64,000 nucleotides of DNA from an uncultured Hungatella sp. (GTDB lineage: Bacteria > Bacillota > Clostridia > Lachnospirales > Lachnospiraceae). The stretch lies in assembly GCA_910579515.1 (NCBI GenBank), contig CAJTUV010000015.1:1-64000 (forward strand). Reading direction: 5' to 3'. This document shows positions 43,444-51,433 of the stretch, one piece after another. A program made the translations under genes and the position numbers. The notes under the pieces were generated by a model that was given only the letters and a program-made list of their open reading frames with translations, searched no databases and was not told the origin of the DNA. Positions within the stretch are counted from its first letter, which is position 1. Each line of letters begins with the position of its first letter.

Positions 43444-45384
43444 CTATTTTTCTTTGTTAGCCTCGTACTCTTCCATTGACACATAGTGATCCAGCAAATG
43501 CTGTCCTTTGAATCTCAGTTTGGATACGCCAAACGGTGCATACTGAGCCTCAAACTCATTCAGCTTTGTGGCAATATATGGGCTGACCGTGATGCTGAAC
43601 GGAATCACAAGAGCATGGTCAATCAGAACAGCCTCAGCCTCAGCAAACGCCTCAAAACGTGGATTGGTGTCAACCGTAATGGCCTTAGCAGCATCAACCT
43701 TATCAAAGTATTCCTGAACGACTGGCGCAGTAGCGGTTCCCTCTGTAATGGCATTTGCCATGAATCCATATTTGTACCCGGGGTCATAACCAGACTCGCC
43801 CTTGCTTTGATAGAATGGATCAGTCCAGGTCTCTGGGTCTGCATAATCCGCACCCCATCCACACTTCATAAACGCATACTTACCAGAGCGGCGAATCTCT
43901 GTCAGGAAGTTGTCTGTAGGACCAGCTTCAATGATGATATCAATAAAATCGGTTCCCAGCAAACTTTCCATCTGCTGCTCTACAACCTGACACTCCTTAT
44001 CCCAGTTCACAACAGAAGGATTGTAAGGCATCAGCACCTTTACAGGGAAAGTAACTCCCTCTGCTGCCAGCTCTGTCATAGCTGCTTCCTTGTACTCCAC
44101 AGCCTTTGCCTCATCAAACGTATTTCCCATATTTGCCATAGCGCCAATGGTAGTGTAATCCTTACCATCTGCATTAAAAGCAAAATCAAATGGAGTTACT
44201 GTGGATAAAATATAATCATCCGGTGAAGTAGGCTCCAGAACCGCCACTTCCTTTGTCTTGTCCAGGCCCGCAAACAGAGCTTTCCGGAAATTCTCATTGT
44301 TTACTGCTTTTCTCCAGTTGTCTGGCTCATACTCGTCCCCAAACTGAGGGTCAAAGTTAAAGCAGTAGAAATAGGAATAGCTGGTAGACGGACGCTCTCT
44401 GCTGACCAGGTTTTTGGTATCCTCACCACTTAACCAGTCATCCAGTAAATCTGCACTGATCTCTGCCCAGTCAACCTCGCCGCGCTTGATCATTTCCGGT
44501 CCAAGAGTATCTGCCTCTGCATTGTAAATTCTCTGAATCTCATCAATAAACACATTAGCTGCATCATAGTTAGAAGGATTCTTCTTGTAAACCTGTCTCT
44601 CCTGTGGAGAAAACTCAGCCATATAGAAAGCTCCGTTATAATACATCTTGTCCGCAGCTGTACCAAACTCCTTGCCCAATTCCTCTAACTGCGGGCCATA
44701 GGCAGGCATGTACACTACATAAACTAAGGAAGAGATAAAGTAAGGAACCTCTTTTGCCAGAGTGTAAGTCAGCGTATGGTCGTCCACAGCCTTTACGCCA
44801 ACCTCAGAAAAGTCGATAGCCGGCCATGTGGTGCCATCCTCGTCCGCACCGCCATTGTATACCTGTCCATTGTAATACTCTCTGGCATTGGCAATCACGC
44901 CAAACAGATTCTGGGCATTGGCGCTTTCATACTCTGGGGTCAGCTCATACTTTAACGCATCCACAAAATCCTGAGCAGTCACATCCGCTACTTCTGCACC
45001 AGTGTTGTCCACCCACTTGGCCTCTCTCAGTTTAAAGGTCCAGGTCAGCGTCGCCTCATCATAAGTCCACTCCGTAGCCAGTCCTTCCTTCAGCTGTCCG
45101 TCAGAATCATACTCTACTAAGGTGTCAATACAGTTTGCCCCTGCCCTCTGCTCCTCAATGGTAGAGGTCACCAGATAATTCAGCGTAGAAGACTCGCTGG
45201 AATACAGTCTCTTATACACTGCAGAACCGCCTTCTCCTGAAGAATCGCCGCCCTGAGCTGCCCCGCTGCTCTCTCCAGCCGCCTGAGTCTGGTTGGCGTC
45301 AGACTTGCCGCCGCATCCGGTAAGAGCGGCCGAAACTGTCATCGCCGTACATAGTAATAAGGCCATAAGTCTTTTCTTCTTCAT
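43444..45384 (-). CDS. Peptide-binding lipoprotein, OppA-like (second set)
   Basis: The 646-residue SBP family 5 protein has a signal with lipobox AALTGCGG, a Ser/Gly linker and family motifs (GLATEWTYDEATLTWTFKLR). GGAGGAGAAT precedes the ATG. It is very acidic. With the epimerase and NlpC/P60 genes around it, the likely ligand is a murein peptide such as L-Ala-gamma-D-Glu-diaminopimelate, by analogy with the B. subtilis dpp-ykf genes. The ligand is inferred from context. Confidence 0.92.
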   Translation of the reverse strand: MKKKRLMALLLCTAMTVSAALTGCGGKSDANQTQAAGESSGAAQGGDSSGEGGSAVYKRLYSSESSTLNYLVTSTIEEQRAGANCIDTLVEYDSDGQLKEGLATEWTYDEATLTWTFKLREAKWVDNTGAEVADVTAQDFVDALKYELTPEYESANAQNLFGVIANAREYYNGQVYNGGADEDGTTWPAIDFSEVGVKAVDDHTLTYTLAKEVPYFISSLVYVVYMPAYGPQLEELGKEFGTAADKMYYNGAFYMAEFSPQERQVYKKNPSNYDAANVFIDEIQRIYNAEADTLGPEMIKRGEVDWAEISADLLDDWLSGEDTKNLVSRERPSTSYSYFYCFNFDPQFGDEYEPDNWRKAVNNENFRKALFAGLDKTKEVAVLEPTSPDDYILSTVTPFDFAFNADGKDYTTIGAMANMGNTFDEAKAVEYKEAAMTELAAEGVTFPVKVLMPYNPSVVNWDKECQVVEQQMESLLGTDFIDIIIEAGPTDNFLTEIRRSGKYAFMKCGWGADYADPETWTDPFYQSKGESGYDPGYKYGFMANAITEGTATAPVVQEYFDKVDAAKAITVDTNPRFEAFAEAEAVLIDHALVIPFSITVSPYIATKLNEFEAQYAPFGVSKLRFKGQHLLDHYVSMEEYEANKEK

Positions 45385-45469
45385 AAATTCTCCTCCATTT
45401 CCTTTTGGCTATTGGCTAATCCCTTTTGGGAGTAACTCCGTTTTCATTCCTTCTATAATATAATGTCCC

Positions 45470-46552
45470 CTAAAAAAAGCCAGGCACTCTTGTGATTCCA
45501 AGTCCATATGCCTCGTTCATATAAATCTTACTTCCCTCATACACAGGTCCCCCTTCATAAGGGTCTTCTCTGCACAAAGACGGGCCGTCTAAATCCGCCC
45601 TGGTTATAATTCCCTTGGCTGCCGCCAGATGAGCCGCCGCGCTGACCGCAATTTTGCTTTCCAGCATACAGCCGATCATGCACTCCACTCCGAAGCTCTC
45701 TGCGATTCCACAGATTTTCAGAGCTTGATAGATTCCCCCAGTCTTCATCAGTTTGATATTAATCAGATCTGCTGCTCTTTTTTGAATGATCCGAATGGCG
45801 TCCTCTACAGAAAACACACTTTCATCTGCCAGAATCGGGGTATACACCTGGCTGGTCACATACCTCATTCCCTGAAAGTCATGGGCATTTACAGGCTGCT
45901 CCACCAAATCCATCTCAATCCCCAAATCCTCCATCTTTCGGATAATCCGCACCGCCTCTTTGGGACTCCAGCCCTGATTGGCGTCAATTCTCAGTCTGAC
46001 AGACGGTCCCACAGCCTGACGGATCGCTCTAATCCTCTCAACATCCTTTAAGCCTTCCTTCCCCACCTTGATCTTTAGGATTCCAAATCCCTGATCCACG
46101 GCTCTTAAGCTATCTTTTACCATCTCGTCAATCCCATTTACGCTGATGGTCAAATCTGTCTCTATCTCAGACCGCTTCCCTCCCAGTACCTTGTATAGAG
46201 GCTTTTTACAGGACTTTGCAAATAAATCATAGACCGCCATGTCCACAGCCGCCTTGGCAGAAGTATTTTTCAAGATACATCCATGAAGCTTTTCCATGAC
46301 GCCATCCAAATTCTCAATGTCCATCCCCACCAGATTGGGGGCGATAAACTCCTCAATAGCTCCTTTGACAGAAGCCTTGGTGTCTCCGGTAATGACCGCC
46401 GTAGGCGGAGCCTCACCGAATCCCTCCTGCCCATCCTCTGTCACAATACGGACTATAATATCGTTGACACAGTCCACAGTCCGAAGGGCTGTCTTAAAAG
46501 GTGTAACCAGTGGAATGTTCACTTCCCCTGTCTCAATCTTTACAATTCTCAT
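45470..46552 (-). CDS. L-Ala-D/L-Glu dipeptide epimerase (YkfB-like)
   Basis: The 360-residue enolase-superfamily enzyme shows the epimerase signature. The KxK motif is LKIKVG, the metal ligands are in RIDANQGW, VEQPV and LADESV, and the second acid/base Lys is in INIKLMKTGG. The late motif GCMLESKIAVS is typical of dipeptide epimerases. It converts L-Ala-D-Glu from wall peptides into L-Ala-L-Glu for peptidases. It overlaps the hydrolase gene upstream by ATGA. Confidence 0.92.
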   Translation of the reverse strand: MRIVKIETGEVNIPLVTPFKTALRTVDCVNDIIVRIVTEDGQEGFGEAPPTAVITGDTKASVKGAIEEFIAPNLVGMDIENLDGVMEKLHGCILKNTSAKAAVDMAVYDLFAKSCKKPLYKVLGGKRSEIETDLTISVNGIDEMVKDSLRAVDQGFGILKIKVGKEGLKDVERIRAIRQAVGPSVRLRIDANQGWSPKEAVRIIRKMEDLGIEMDLVEQPVNAHDFQGMRYVTSQVYTPILADESVFSVEDAIRIIQKRAADLINIKLMKTGGIYQALKICGIAESFGVECMIGCMLESKIAVSAAAHLAAAKGIITRADLDGPSLCREDPYEGGPVYEGSKIYMNEAYGLGITRVPGFF

Positions 46553-47331
46553 GATTTTTCCTGTCCTCTCCTATATAAATCCAGAGAAATCTCAGCCATA
46601 GCCCTGTCAAATGCAGGGGTATCGGTTTCATTCCCGCAAAAACAGACAACAAACGGCTCTCTTCCATAGATAATCCCCACATCATGAGTAATCCCGGTGT
46701 CTTCTCCTGTCTTATGAGCAATCTCAGGCTCCTCAGAAAGAGCCTGAAGATAAAACGGAATCTTTCCATTAAGCTGCTGATTCTTCAGAATGTCCACCAT
46801 TCTCTTGCTTGCCTCACTACTGACCAAAGTCCCCTCATACAGCCTTTCAAAAAGCGCTCCTGTCTCCCTGGCTGTGATCAGATTCTGAATCCCCTGCCTA
46901 GCCATCTCAACATCATACATCTTTCTGCGAAGCAACGCTTCCTTAAACCCCAGCTTCCGAATCCCCTTATTGATCTCTTCCATGCCCAAAAGGTCAATCA
47001 AAACATTGGTAGCCGTATTGTCACTGAAAATAATCATCAAGGTAATCAAGTCCATTACCGTGACCTGCAGTCCCTCGTGCATATAAGCCACAGCTCCACA
47101 AGAAGGCACATAATCCTCTTTTCTCATAACTATCATCTGAGTTTCCTTAAGACTTCCCTCATGGATTCTCTGAAACGCCGTTGCCATAATATATAATTTA
47201 ATCACACTGGCCGCCGTCATCTTCTCCTGAGAGCCATATTCCATCCTCTCTCCTGTGACCAGATTGTGATAGTAAAAGCCGATCTTTCCCGAAAGGTTCT
47301 TAAGTTTCTCTTCCAGTTCCTGGAGCATCAT
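46549..47331 (-). CDS. Class A beta-lactamase-like serine hydrolase
   Basis: The 260-residue protein has Ser42-Val-Ile-Lys45, Ser103-Asp-Asn and Lys207-Thr-Gly. There is no signal peptide, so it is probably cytoplasmic. It is the first gene of the wall-peptide operon behind the promoter at 47453-47480, and its stop overlaps the epimerase start. A deacylating Glu166 equivalent is not obvious. It is a paralogue of the hydrolase at 37590, at the other end of the operon. Confidence 0.83.
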   Translation of the reverse strand: MMLQELEEKLKNLSGKIGFYYHNLVTGERMEYGSQEKMTAASVIKLYIMATAFQRIHEGSLKETQMIVMRKEDYVPSCGAVAYMHEGLQVTVMDLITLMIIFSDNTATNVLIDLLGMEEINKGIRKLGFKEALLRRKMYDVEMARQGIQNLITARETGALFERLYEGTLVSSEASKRMVDILKNQQLNGKIPFYLQALSEEPEIAHKTGEDTGITHDVGIIYGREPFVVCFCGNETDTPAFDRAMAEISLDLYRRGQEKS

Positions 47332-47444
47332 ATCTCATAATCCTCGCCTGTCTCAATAAATATGATAAAAAAAGAGGCACTGCTCCCGTAATTTGCAGCT
47401 ACCTCATTGCACCTGTCTTTCTCTTGTCGATATAAACTTAAATG

Positions 47445-47480
47445 TACTATATAGTATAAAGGTTTTTTGAAAAAAATCAA
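47445..47480 (-). promoter_or_regulatory. Promoter with overlapping palindrome for the wall-peptide operon
   Basis: On the minus strand TTGATT (47475-47480) and TATACT (47453-47458) are 16 bp apart. A perfect 12-bp palindrome TACTATATAGTA (47445-47456) overlaps the -10, a usual repressor position. The GntR/FCD gene just upstream is one candidate regulator. The 181-bp gap 47332-47513 holds no gene. Confidence 0.55.
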
Positions 47481-47513
47481 GTCCTATTTCAAATACTTTA
47501 TCAAATCACTGTA

Positions 47514-48221
47514 TTAAATATCAAACTTCCCTTCCGGATCCTCTTCCTCAAAATATTCCCGATACTCTACATCAATCTGATGCCGCATTCGTTTCATACT
47601 AAAATACAAATGATCCTTTAACGCCTTTTCCATCCCCGCAATCCGTTTTTTCTCCAACAGCTCTACCAGATTCTCATGCTCCTCAATTATCCTGGTAAAA
47701 TCCGTCTCGGTCACAAAATCCAGCATTCGAAACCTGGTATAATGGAGCTGTTGCTCTTGAAGCATCTCCCACAGCTTCGTCTTTTTTGTAGCCTCAAACC
47801 AAATACCATGGAGCTGTGCATCCAGACGGTAAAACTGTTCTGGCTTAAAATCCGCTGTTTGAATCAAAGCCTTCTGTTTACGCAGCATATAAAAAATATC
47901 TTCCATGATAAGAGGCGTGGCAATCTGGGAAAAATCCCGCATAACCATTGTTTCTACTGCCACCCGCATATAAATCATCTGCTTAATATTGCTCAGATTC
48001 AGAAGGGTCACATAAATTCCCCTGTAAGGCACTGTAATCACAAATCCCTGTTCCTGCAGCATACGAAGAGCGTCCCGAACCGGCGTCCTGGAAACCGAAA
48101 ACCTCTCACAAATCTCATTCTCTTTAATCACCTGCCCAGGTTTTAACTCTAAATCCAGAATTTCCTTCTTCAAAACCTGATAAACCATATCCTCTCGATT
48201 CTTAAAAGTTACCTCTTCCAT
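47514..48221 (-). CDS. GntR family regulator, FadR/FCD subfamily
   Basis: From ATG 48221 the product is 235 residues. It has an N-terminal winged helix (ENEICERFSVSRTPVRDALR, EQGFVITVPYRGIYV) and an all-helical FCD effector domain (RVAVETMVMRDF; late His in EEHENLVELL and DHLYFSMKRM). FCD regulators often respond to sugar acids or carboxylates. It lies between kduI and the wall-peptide operon. The palindrome TTTGTATACAAA before kduI is a typical FCD/UxuR-like site. The frame extends to 48338 without homology to GntR proteins. Confidence 0.87.
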   Translation of the reverse strand: MEEVTFKNREDMVYQVLKKEILDLELKPGQVIKENEICERFSVSRTPVRDALRMLQEQGFVITVPYRGIYVTLLNLSNIKQMIYMRVAVETMVMRDFSQIATPLIMEDIFYMLRKQKALIQTADFKPEQFYRLDAQLHGIWFEATKKTKLWEMLQEQQLHYTRFRMLDFVTETDFTRIIEEHENLVELLEKKRIAGMEKALKDHLYFSMKRMRHQIDVEYREYFEEEDPEGKFDI

Positions 48222-48346
48222 GTCCGCCTGCCTTTCCGTCTTCTGAAGCCATCCTCCATCCAGCGACAAACCAGCCAGAAAGAGAGCACAATAGCCCCTG
48301 GGGGTTTTACTGTACTCTCTTTCTGCCAGACTAATCACGGCTTACC

Positions 48347-49189
48347 TTACTTAAGCTTTGTAGCTTCCAAATTATCCATATCGTCAAAAGCCTGATTCTC
48401 CCCGCCCATAGCCCAGATAAAGGTATAGTTGGAAGTACCCGCTCCTGAATGAATACTCCAGGACGGGCTGATCACAGCTTCCTCATTCTTCATAACAATA
48501 TGTCTCGTCTCCTCAGGCTCTCCCATCAAATGGAACACCACATGATTTTCTGGAATCTCAAAATACATATAGATTTCCATGCGGCGTTCATGAGTGTGGC
48601 AAGGCATGGTATTCCAGATGCTTCCCTCATCCAAAACCGTCATTCCCATAGAAAGCTGGCAGGTCTTTAGAACATCTGGATGAATAAACTGATTAATGGT
48701 TCTCTTGTTCGCCGCCTTCTGTTCTCCTAAATTCCTTTTCGCCGCATCTTTGATTGAAATAAATGTGGTCTTATAAGAAGTGTGAGCCGGCGCGCTGACC
48801 ATATAAAACTTGGCAGGATTCTCAGGGTCATCACTGGAGAATAACACCTTCTTTGTCCCCTTGGTAATATACAGACAATCCTTAAAGCCCAGAGCAAACG
48901 TCTCCTCATCCGCCTGAATCTTACCAGAACCGCCGATATTAAAGATACCGATTTCCCGGCGCTCTAAAAAATAATCCGTGCCAAAATTCTTCCAACAGTC
49001 AATGCCCTTGTCAATAGACACGTTTTCTGTCGTTGGCATACATCCCAGAGTCACCATCCGATCCACATGAGAATATACGGCATGGACCTCATTGGGCGCA
49101 TACAAGTCCTGAATCAAAAACTCATTTCTCATTTCCTCTGTGGTATAGCGTTTTACATCCTTCTGGTTTGCAGAGTAGCGAACATCCAT
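48347..49189 (-). CDS. kduI: 5-dehydro-4-deoxy-D-glucuronate isomerase
   Basis: The 280-residue cupin enzyme matches KduI throughout (MVTLGCMPTTENVSIDKGID, FLERREIGIFNIGG, the metal-binding region NTMPCHTHERRMEIYMYFEI and WSIHSGAGTSNY). It isomerises the unsaturated uronate product of pectin or glycosaminoglycan breakdown. ATG 49189 has AGGAGG 8 nt upstream. No kduD or polysaccharide lyase is nearby, so it works with genes elsewhere. The GntR gene follows and probably controls it. Confidence 0.95.
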   Translation of the reverse strand: MDVRYSANQKDVKRYTTEEMRNEFLIQDLYAPNEVHAVYSHVDRMVTLGCMPTTENVSIDKGIDCWKNFGTDYFLERREIGIFNIGGSGKIQADEETFALGFKDCLYITKGTKKVLFSSDDPENPAKFYMVSAPAHTSYKTTFISIKDAAKRNLGEQKAANKRTINQFIHPDVLKTCQLSMGMTVLDEGSIWNTMPCHTHERRMEIYMYFEIPENHVVFHLMGEPEETRHIVMKNEEAVISPSWSIHSGAGTSNYTFIWAMGGENQAFDDMDNLEATKLK

Positions 49190-49220
49190 TTTCAATTCCT
49201 CCTGTTATATGTTTGTATAT

Positions 49221-49273
49221 TTTGTATACAAATTTGGTATTTTCATTATACCCTGTCTCTTCCTATCCTGCAA
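49221..49273 (-). promoter_or_regulatory. kduI promoter with FCD-type operator
   Basis: On the minus strand TTGCAG (49268-49273) and TATAAT (49245-49250) are 17 bp apart. A perfect palindrome TTTGTATACAAA (49221-49232) follows just after the expected start point, where a bound repressor would block transcription. The related half site GTTTGTATAT (49211-49220) adjoins it. Confidence 0.65.
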
Positions 49274-49297
49274 TGTGCACTTCCCATAAAGAAATCT

Positions 49298-50377
49298 CTA
49301 TTTTTTAGTGGTTTTGCGCAAAAACAGGACTCCCTCTGCCCTTTTCTTTTGATACACATGCCAGGGATATACAAAAATCACCATTAAAGCAAACGCCCCT
49401 ATACTGACAAGAAGGCTTACCTTATGACCGGGCATTGTATGTCTTGGAATGTACATCTGCCCTGTAACCTTTGCAATCCCTTCCAAAACCCAATAAATCG
49501 CAAAAGTCTGGGCAGAAAACATGGGCAGAGAATAACGTCCACAATATTCCCAGAATTTCCAGTTTTTGCACAAAAAGGCTGTAAACACCAAGGAAGCGGA
49601 GCCTAAAAATGCCACCAAAAAGAAGAATGGTCCTGGGGAATACGTACAGTCGCACATATTCACATACCCATACATTCTGGGCCCAAAGTAGTAACTGAGC
49701 CAGGTGCAAAACGGAATCAAAAACCACACCAGGCTGCCCGTCCTTTCCAGCAGCTTCGTCTTTGTCGTATAATATCCGGCAATCAGAAACACGGCTGCGC
49801 ACACCCCTGTATCCATTTTCCACGGAAGGCGGTGAAACATCGGGAAAATCGTTCTGAAAACGTCATTAACCTGATTCATATTCACAGCCGCCCATCCTAA
49901 GAACAAGAGACTATAGCAGCGGACCCAGAGCGGTCTCTGCCCCAAGATCCGAAACCACAGATATGCAAAAAGCTCTGCCATAAACAGCCCCATCAAAAAC
50001 CATATCTGACCGACATACAGCTCCACCGGCTGCCCATAGTAAAAAATCCACAATAGTATGTCCTTCCACCCACGGTCTAAAACCGGCTGGCGGTAATCCG
50101 GTCTGATCATACAGATGCAAAGGCCAATAAACGTAACAATCAAATAGGGAACGACCCTTTTTTTCCATTTATCCTTCAGAAATTCAGGCAGTCCCTTATA
50201 TTTCTCCGGCCTAAACGTCATTCCTGACAAAAAGAAAAAGACAGGCATGTGAAACATAAAGATCCAATAAGCCCATATAGAATCCCTGTCCAGCACATGA
50301 GCAAACACTACCAAAAACAGTGCAAATCCTTTCGCCACATCAATCTCTGTTCTGCGATCCAAAGCCCTTGTTTCCAT
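49298..50377 (-). CDS. Acyltransferase 3 family membrane protein
   Basis: The 359-residue protein has about ten membrane segments and the acyltransferase-3 signature at the N-terminus (RRTEIDVAKGFALFLVVFAH, with MFHMPVFFFLSGM). Family members O-acetylate sugars in surface polymers or peptidoglycan. It stands alone, leftward, between kduI and the AIM24 gene. The target polymer is unknown. Start ATG 50377. Confidence 0.88.
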   Translation of the reverse strand: METRALDRRTEIDVAKGFALFLVVFAHVLDRDSIWAYWIFMFHMPVFFFLSGMTFRPEKYKGLPEFLKDKWKKRVVPYLIVTFIGLCICMIRPDYRQPVLDRGWKDILLWIFYYGQPVELYVGQIWFLMGLFMAELFAYLWFRILGQRPLWVRCYSLLFLGWAAVNMNQVNDVFRTIFPMFHRLPWKMDTGVCAAVFLIAGYYTTKTKLLERTGSLVWFLIPFCTWLSYYFGPRMYGYVNMCDCTYSPGPFFFLVAFLGSASLVFTAFLCKNWKFWEYCGRYSLPMFSAQTFAIYWVLEGIAKVTGQMYIPRHTMPGHKVSLLVSIGAFALMVIFVYPWHVYQKKRAEGVLFLRKTTKK

Positions 50378-50407
50378 TGTCTGATTCCCCTCTATCTCAG
50401 TCTTCCT

Positions 50408-51088
50408 CTATCTGGAAGGTACCATTCGAATAATTCGTCCTGCAAATTCATTGAAATTCTGAGTCTGAAGAATCACCCTTCCCGGGCCCGTCAGTTTCGT
50501 CAAGAACATTCCTTCCCCACCCAGGAAGATATTTTTGAGCCCCTTCACCATCTCAATCTCATATCTTACAGTCTTCTCAAACCCGACCACATTTCCGGTA
50601 TCCACCTTTATTACTTCTCCGGGTCTCAAATATTTTTCCACCTTATCTCCGTCGATTTCCAAAAATACCATGCCGCTTCCAGAAATATCCTGAAGAATAA
50701 AACCCTCGCCGCCAAATAAACCAGCAGAAAATTTCTTGGTAAAGGCCACGTTAAGATTCACTGTTTCCTGTGCACAGAGAAACGCCCCCTTTTGACAAAT
50801 CATACCGCCGCAGGCTCCTATATCAACGGGAAGCAATTCTCCCGCAACCGTAGAGGCAAATGCCACTACAGCCCCGCTCTTTTCTGCCTTGTAAGTAGCC
50901 ATAAAGAGAGATTCTCCTGAAAACATTCTGCCAATGCTCTTTCCCAGACCGCCTCTCATGTTAGAATCCATGGCAATCCCTTCCGTCATCCATGCCATTC
51001 CTCCAGACTGCGTATACACAGATTCCCCCGCCGCGTCAAAAGTAATTTCTACTGCTGGCATAGTACTTCCAATTAGTTGATACCGCAT
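50408..51088 (-). CDS. AIM24/TIGR00266 family protein
   Basis: From ATG 51088 (GGAGGG 7 nt upstream) the product is 226 residues of repeated beta-strands and glycine motifs (GGMAWMTEGIAM, GESLFMATYKA, GLFGGEGFILQDISGSG, NIFLGGEGMFLTKLTGPG). This is the tryptophan RNA-binding attenuator-like fold of the AIM24 family. Bacterial function is not established. It lies between the acyltransferase gene and the tRNA. Confidence 0.9.
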   Translation of the reverse strand: MRYQLIGSTMPAVEITFDAAGESVYTQSGGMAWMTEGIAMDSNMRGGLGKSIGRMFSGESLFMATYKAEKSGAVVAFASTVAGELLPVDIGACGGMICQKGAFLCAQETVNLNVAFTKKFSAGLFGGEGFILQDISGSGMVFLEIDGDKVEKYLRPGEVIKVDTGNVVGFEKTVRYEIEMVKGLKNIFLGGEGMFLTKLTGPGRVILQTQNFNEFAGRIIRMVPSR

Positions 51089-51148
51089 AATCAATCCCTC
51101 CGTTCAAATTCCCATAATTTTGCTACACTCTTACGTCTAAATATAGAA

Positions 51149-51177
51149 AAAGCTTCGAAATATACTTTCGAAGCTTT
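51149..51177 (-). terminator. Terminator after tRNA-Arg
   Basis: The stem AAAGCTTCGAAA with TTTCGAAGCTTT encloses a 5-nt loop, followed by TTC and a T-rich run on the minus strand. It begins 2 nt after the tRNA 3' end. Confidence 0.85.
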
Positions 51178-51178
51178 A

Positions 51179-51252
51179 CGTGCGCGAGAGGATTCGAACC
51201 CCCGACACCTTGGTCCGTAGCCAAGTGCTCTATCCAGCTGAGCTACGCACAC
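51179..51252 (-). tRNA. tRNA-Arg (anticodon ACG)
   Basis: The sequence folds as a full cloverleaf. The acceptor is GTGTGCG with CGCGCAC, the D-arm begins GCTC, the anticodon stem CTTGG/CCAAG holds loop CTACGGA (anticodon ACG), and the T-arm has TTCGAAT. The discriminator is G, and CCA is not encoded. ACG is read after A34-to-I editing and serves CGU/CGC/CGA codons. Confidence 0.95.
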
Positions 51253-51365
51253 CTATTCTTTTTGTTCTTACCAGAACGTAAGTTATTATAATCTTTTTAG
51301 CAAAATCTGTCAAGCATTTTTTTGAACTTCTCTAAGCTACAGCCCACATTCATTTCACAAAAGAC

Positions 51366-51414
51366 GCCTGGGAGTAACCGCAAAACATCTGAAACGTTTT
51401 CCAGTCCCCCAGGC
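51366..51414 (-). terminator. Probable glpK terminator
   Basis: GCCTGGG and CCCAGGC form a stem 20 nt after the glpK stop, enclosing an inner AAAAC/GTTTT pairing. On the minus strand it is followed by GTCTTTT, a short T-tract. Confidence 0.55.
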
Positions 51415-51433
51415 AAAGCGTACTGTTCCTATT

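Noticed and set aside
51179..51252. tRNA-Arg as an attachment site for an integrated element
   Set aside because: No integrase, excisionase or repeated tRNA 3' end was seen in the window.
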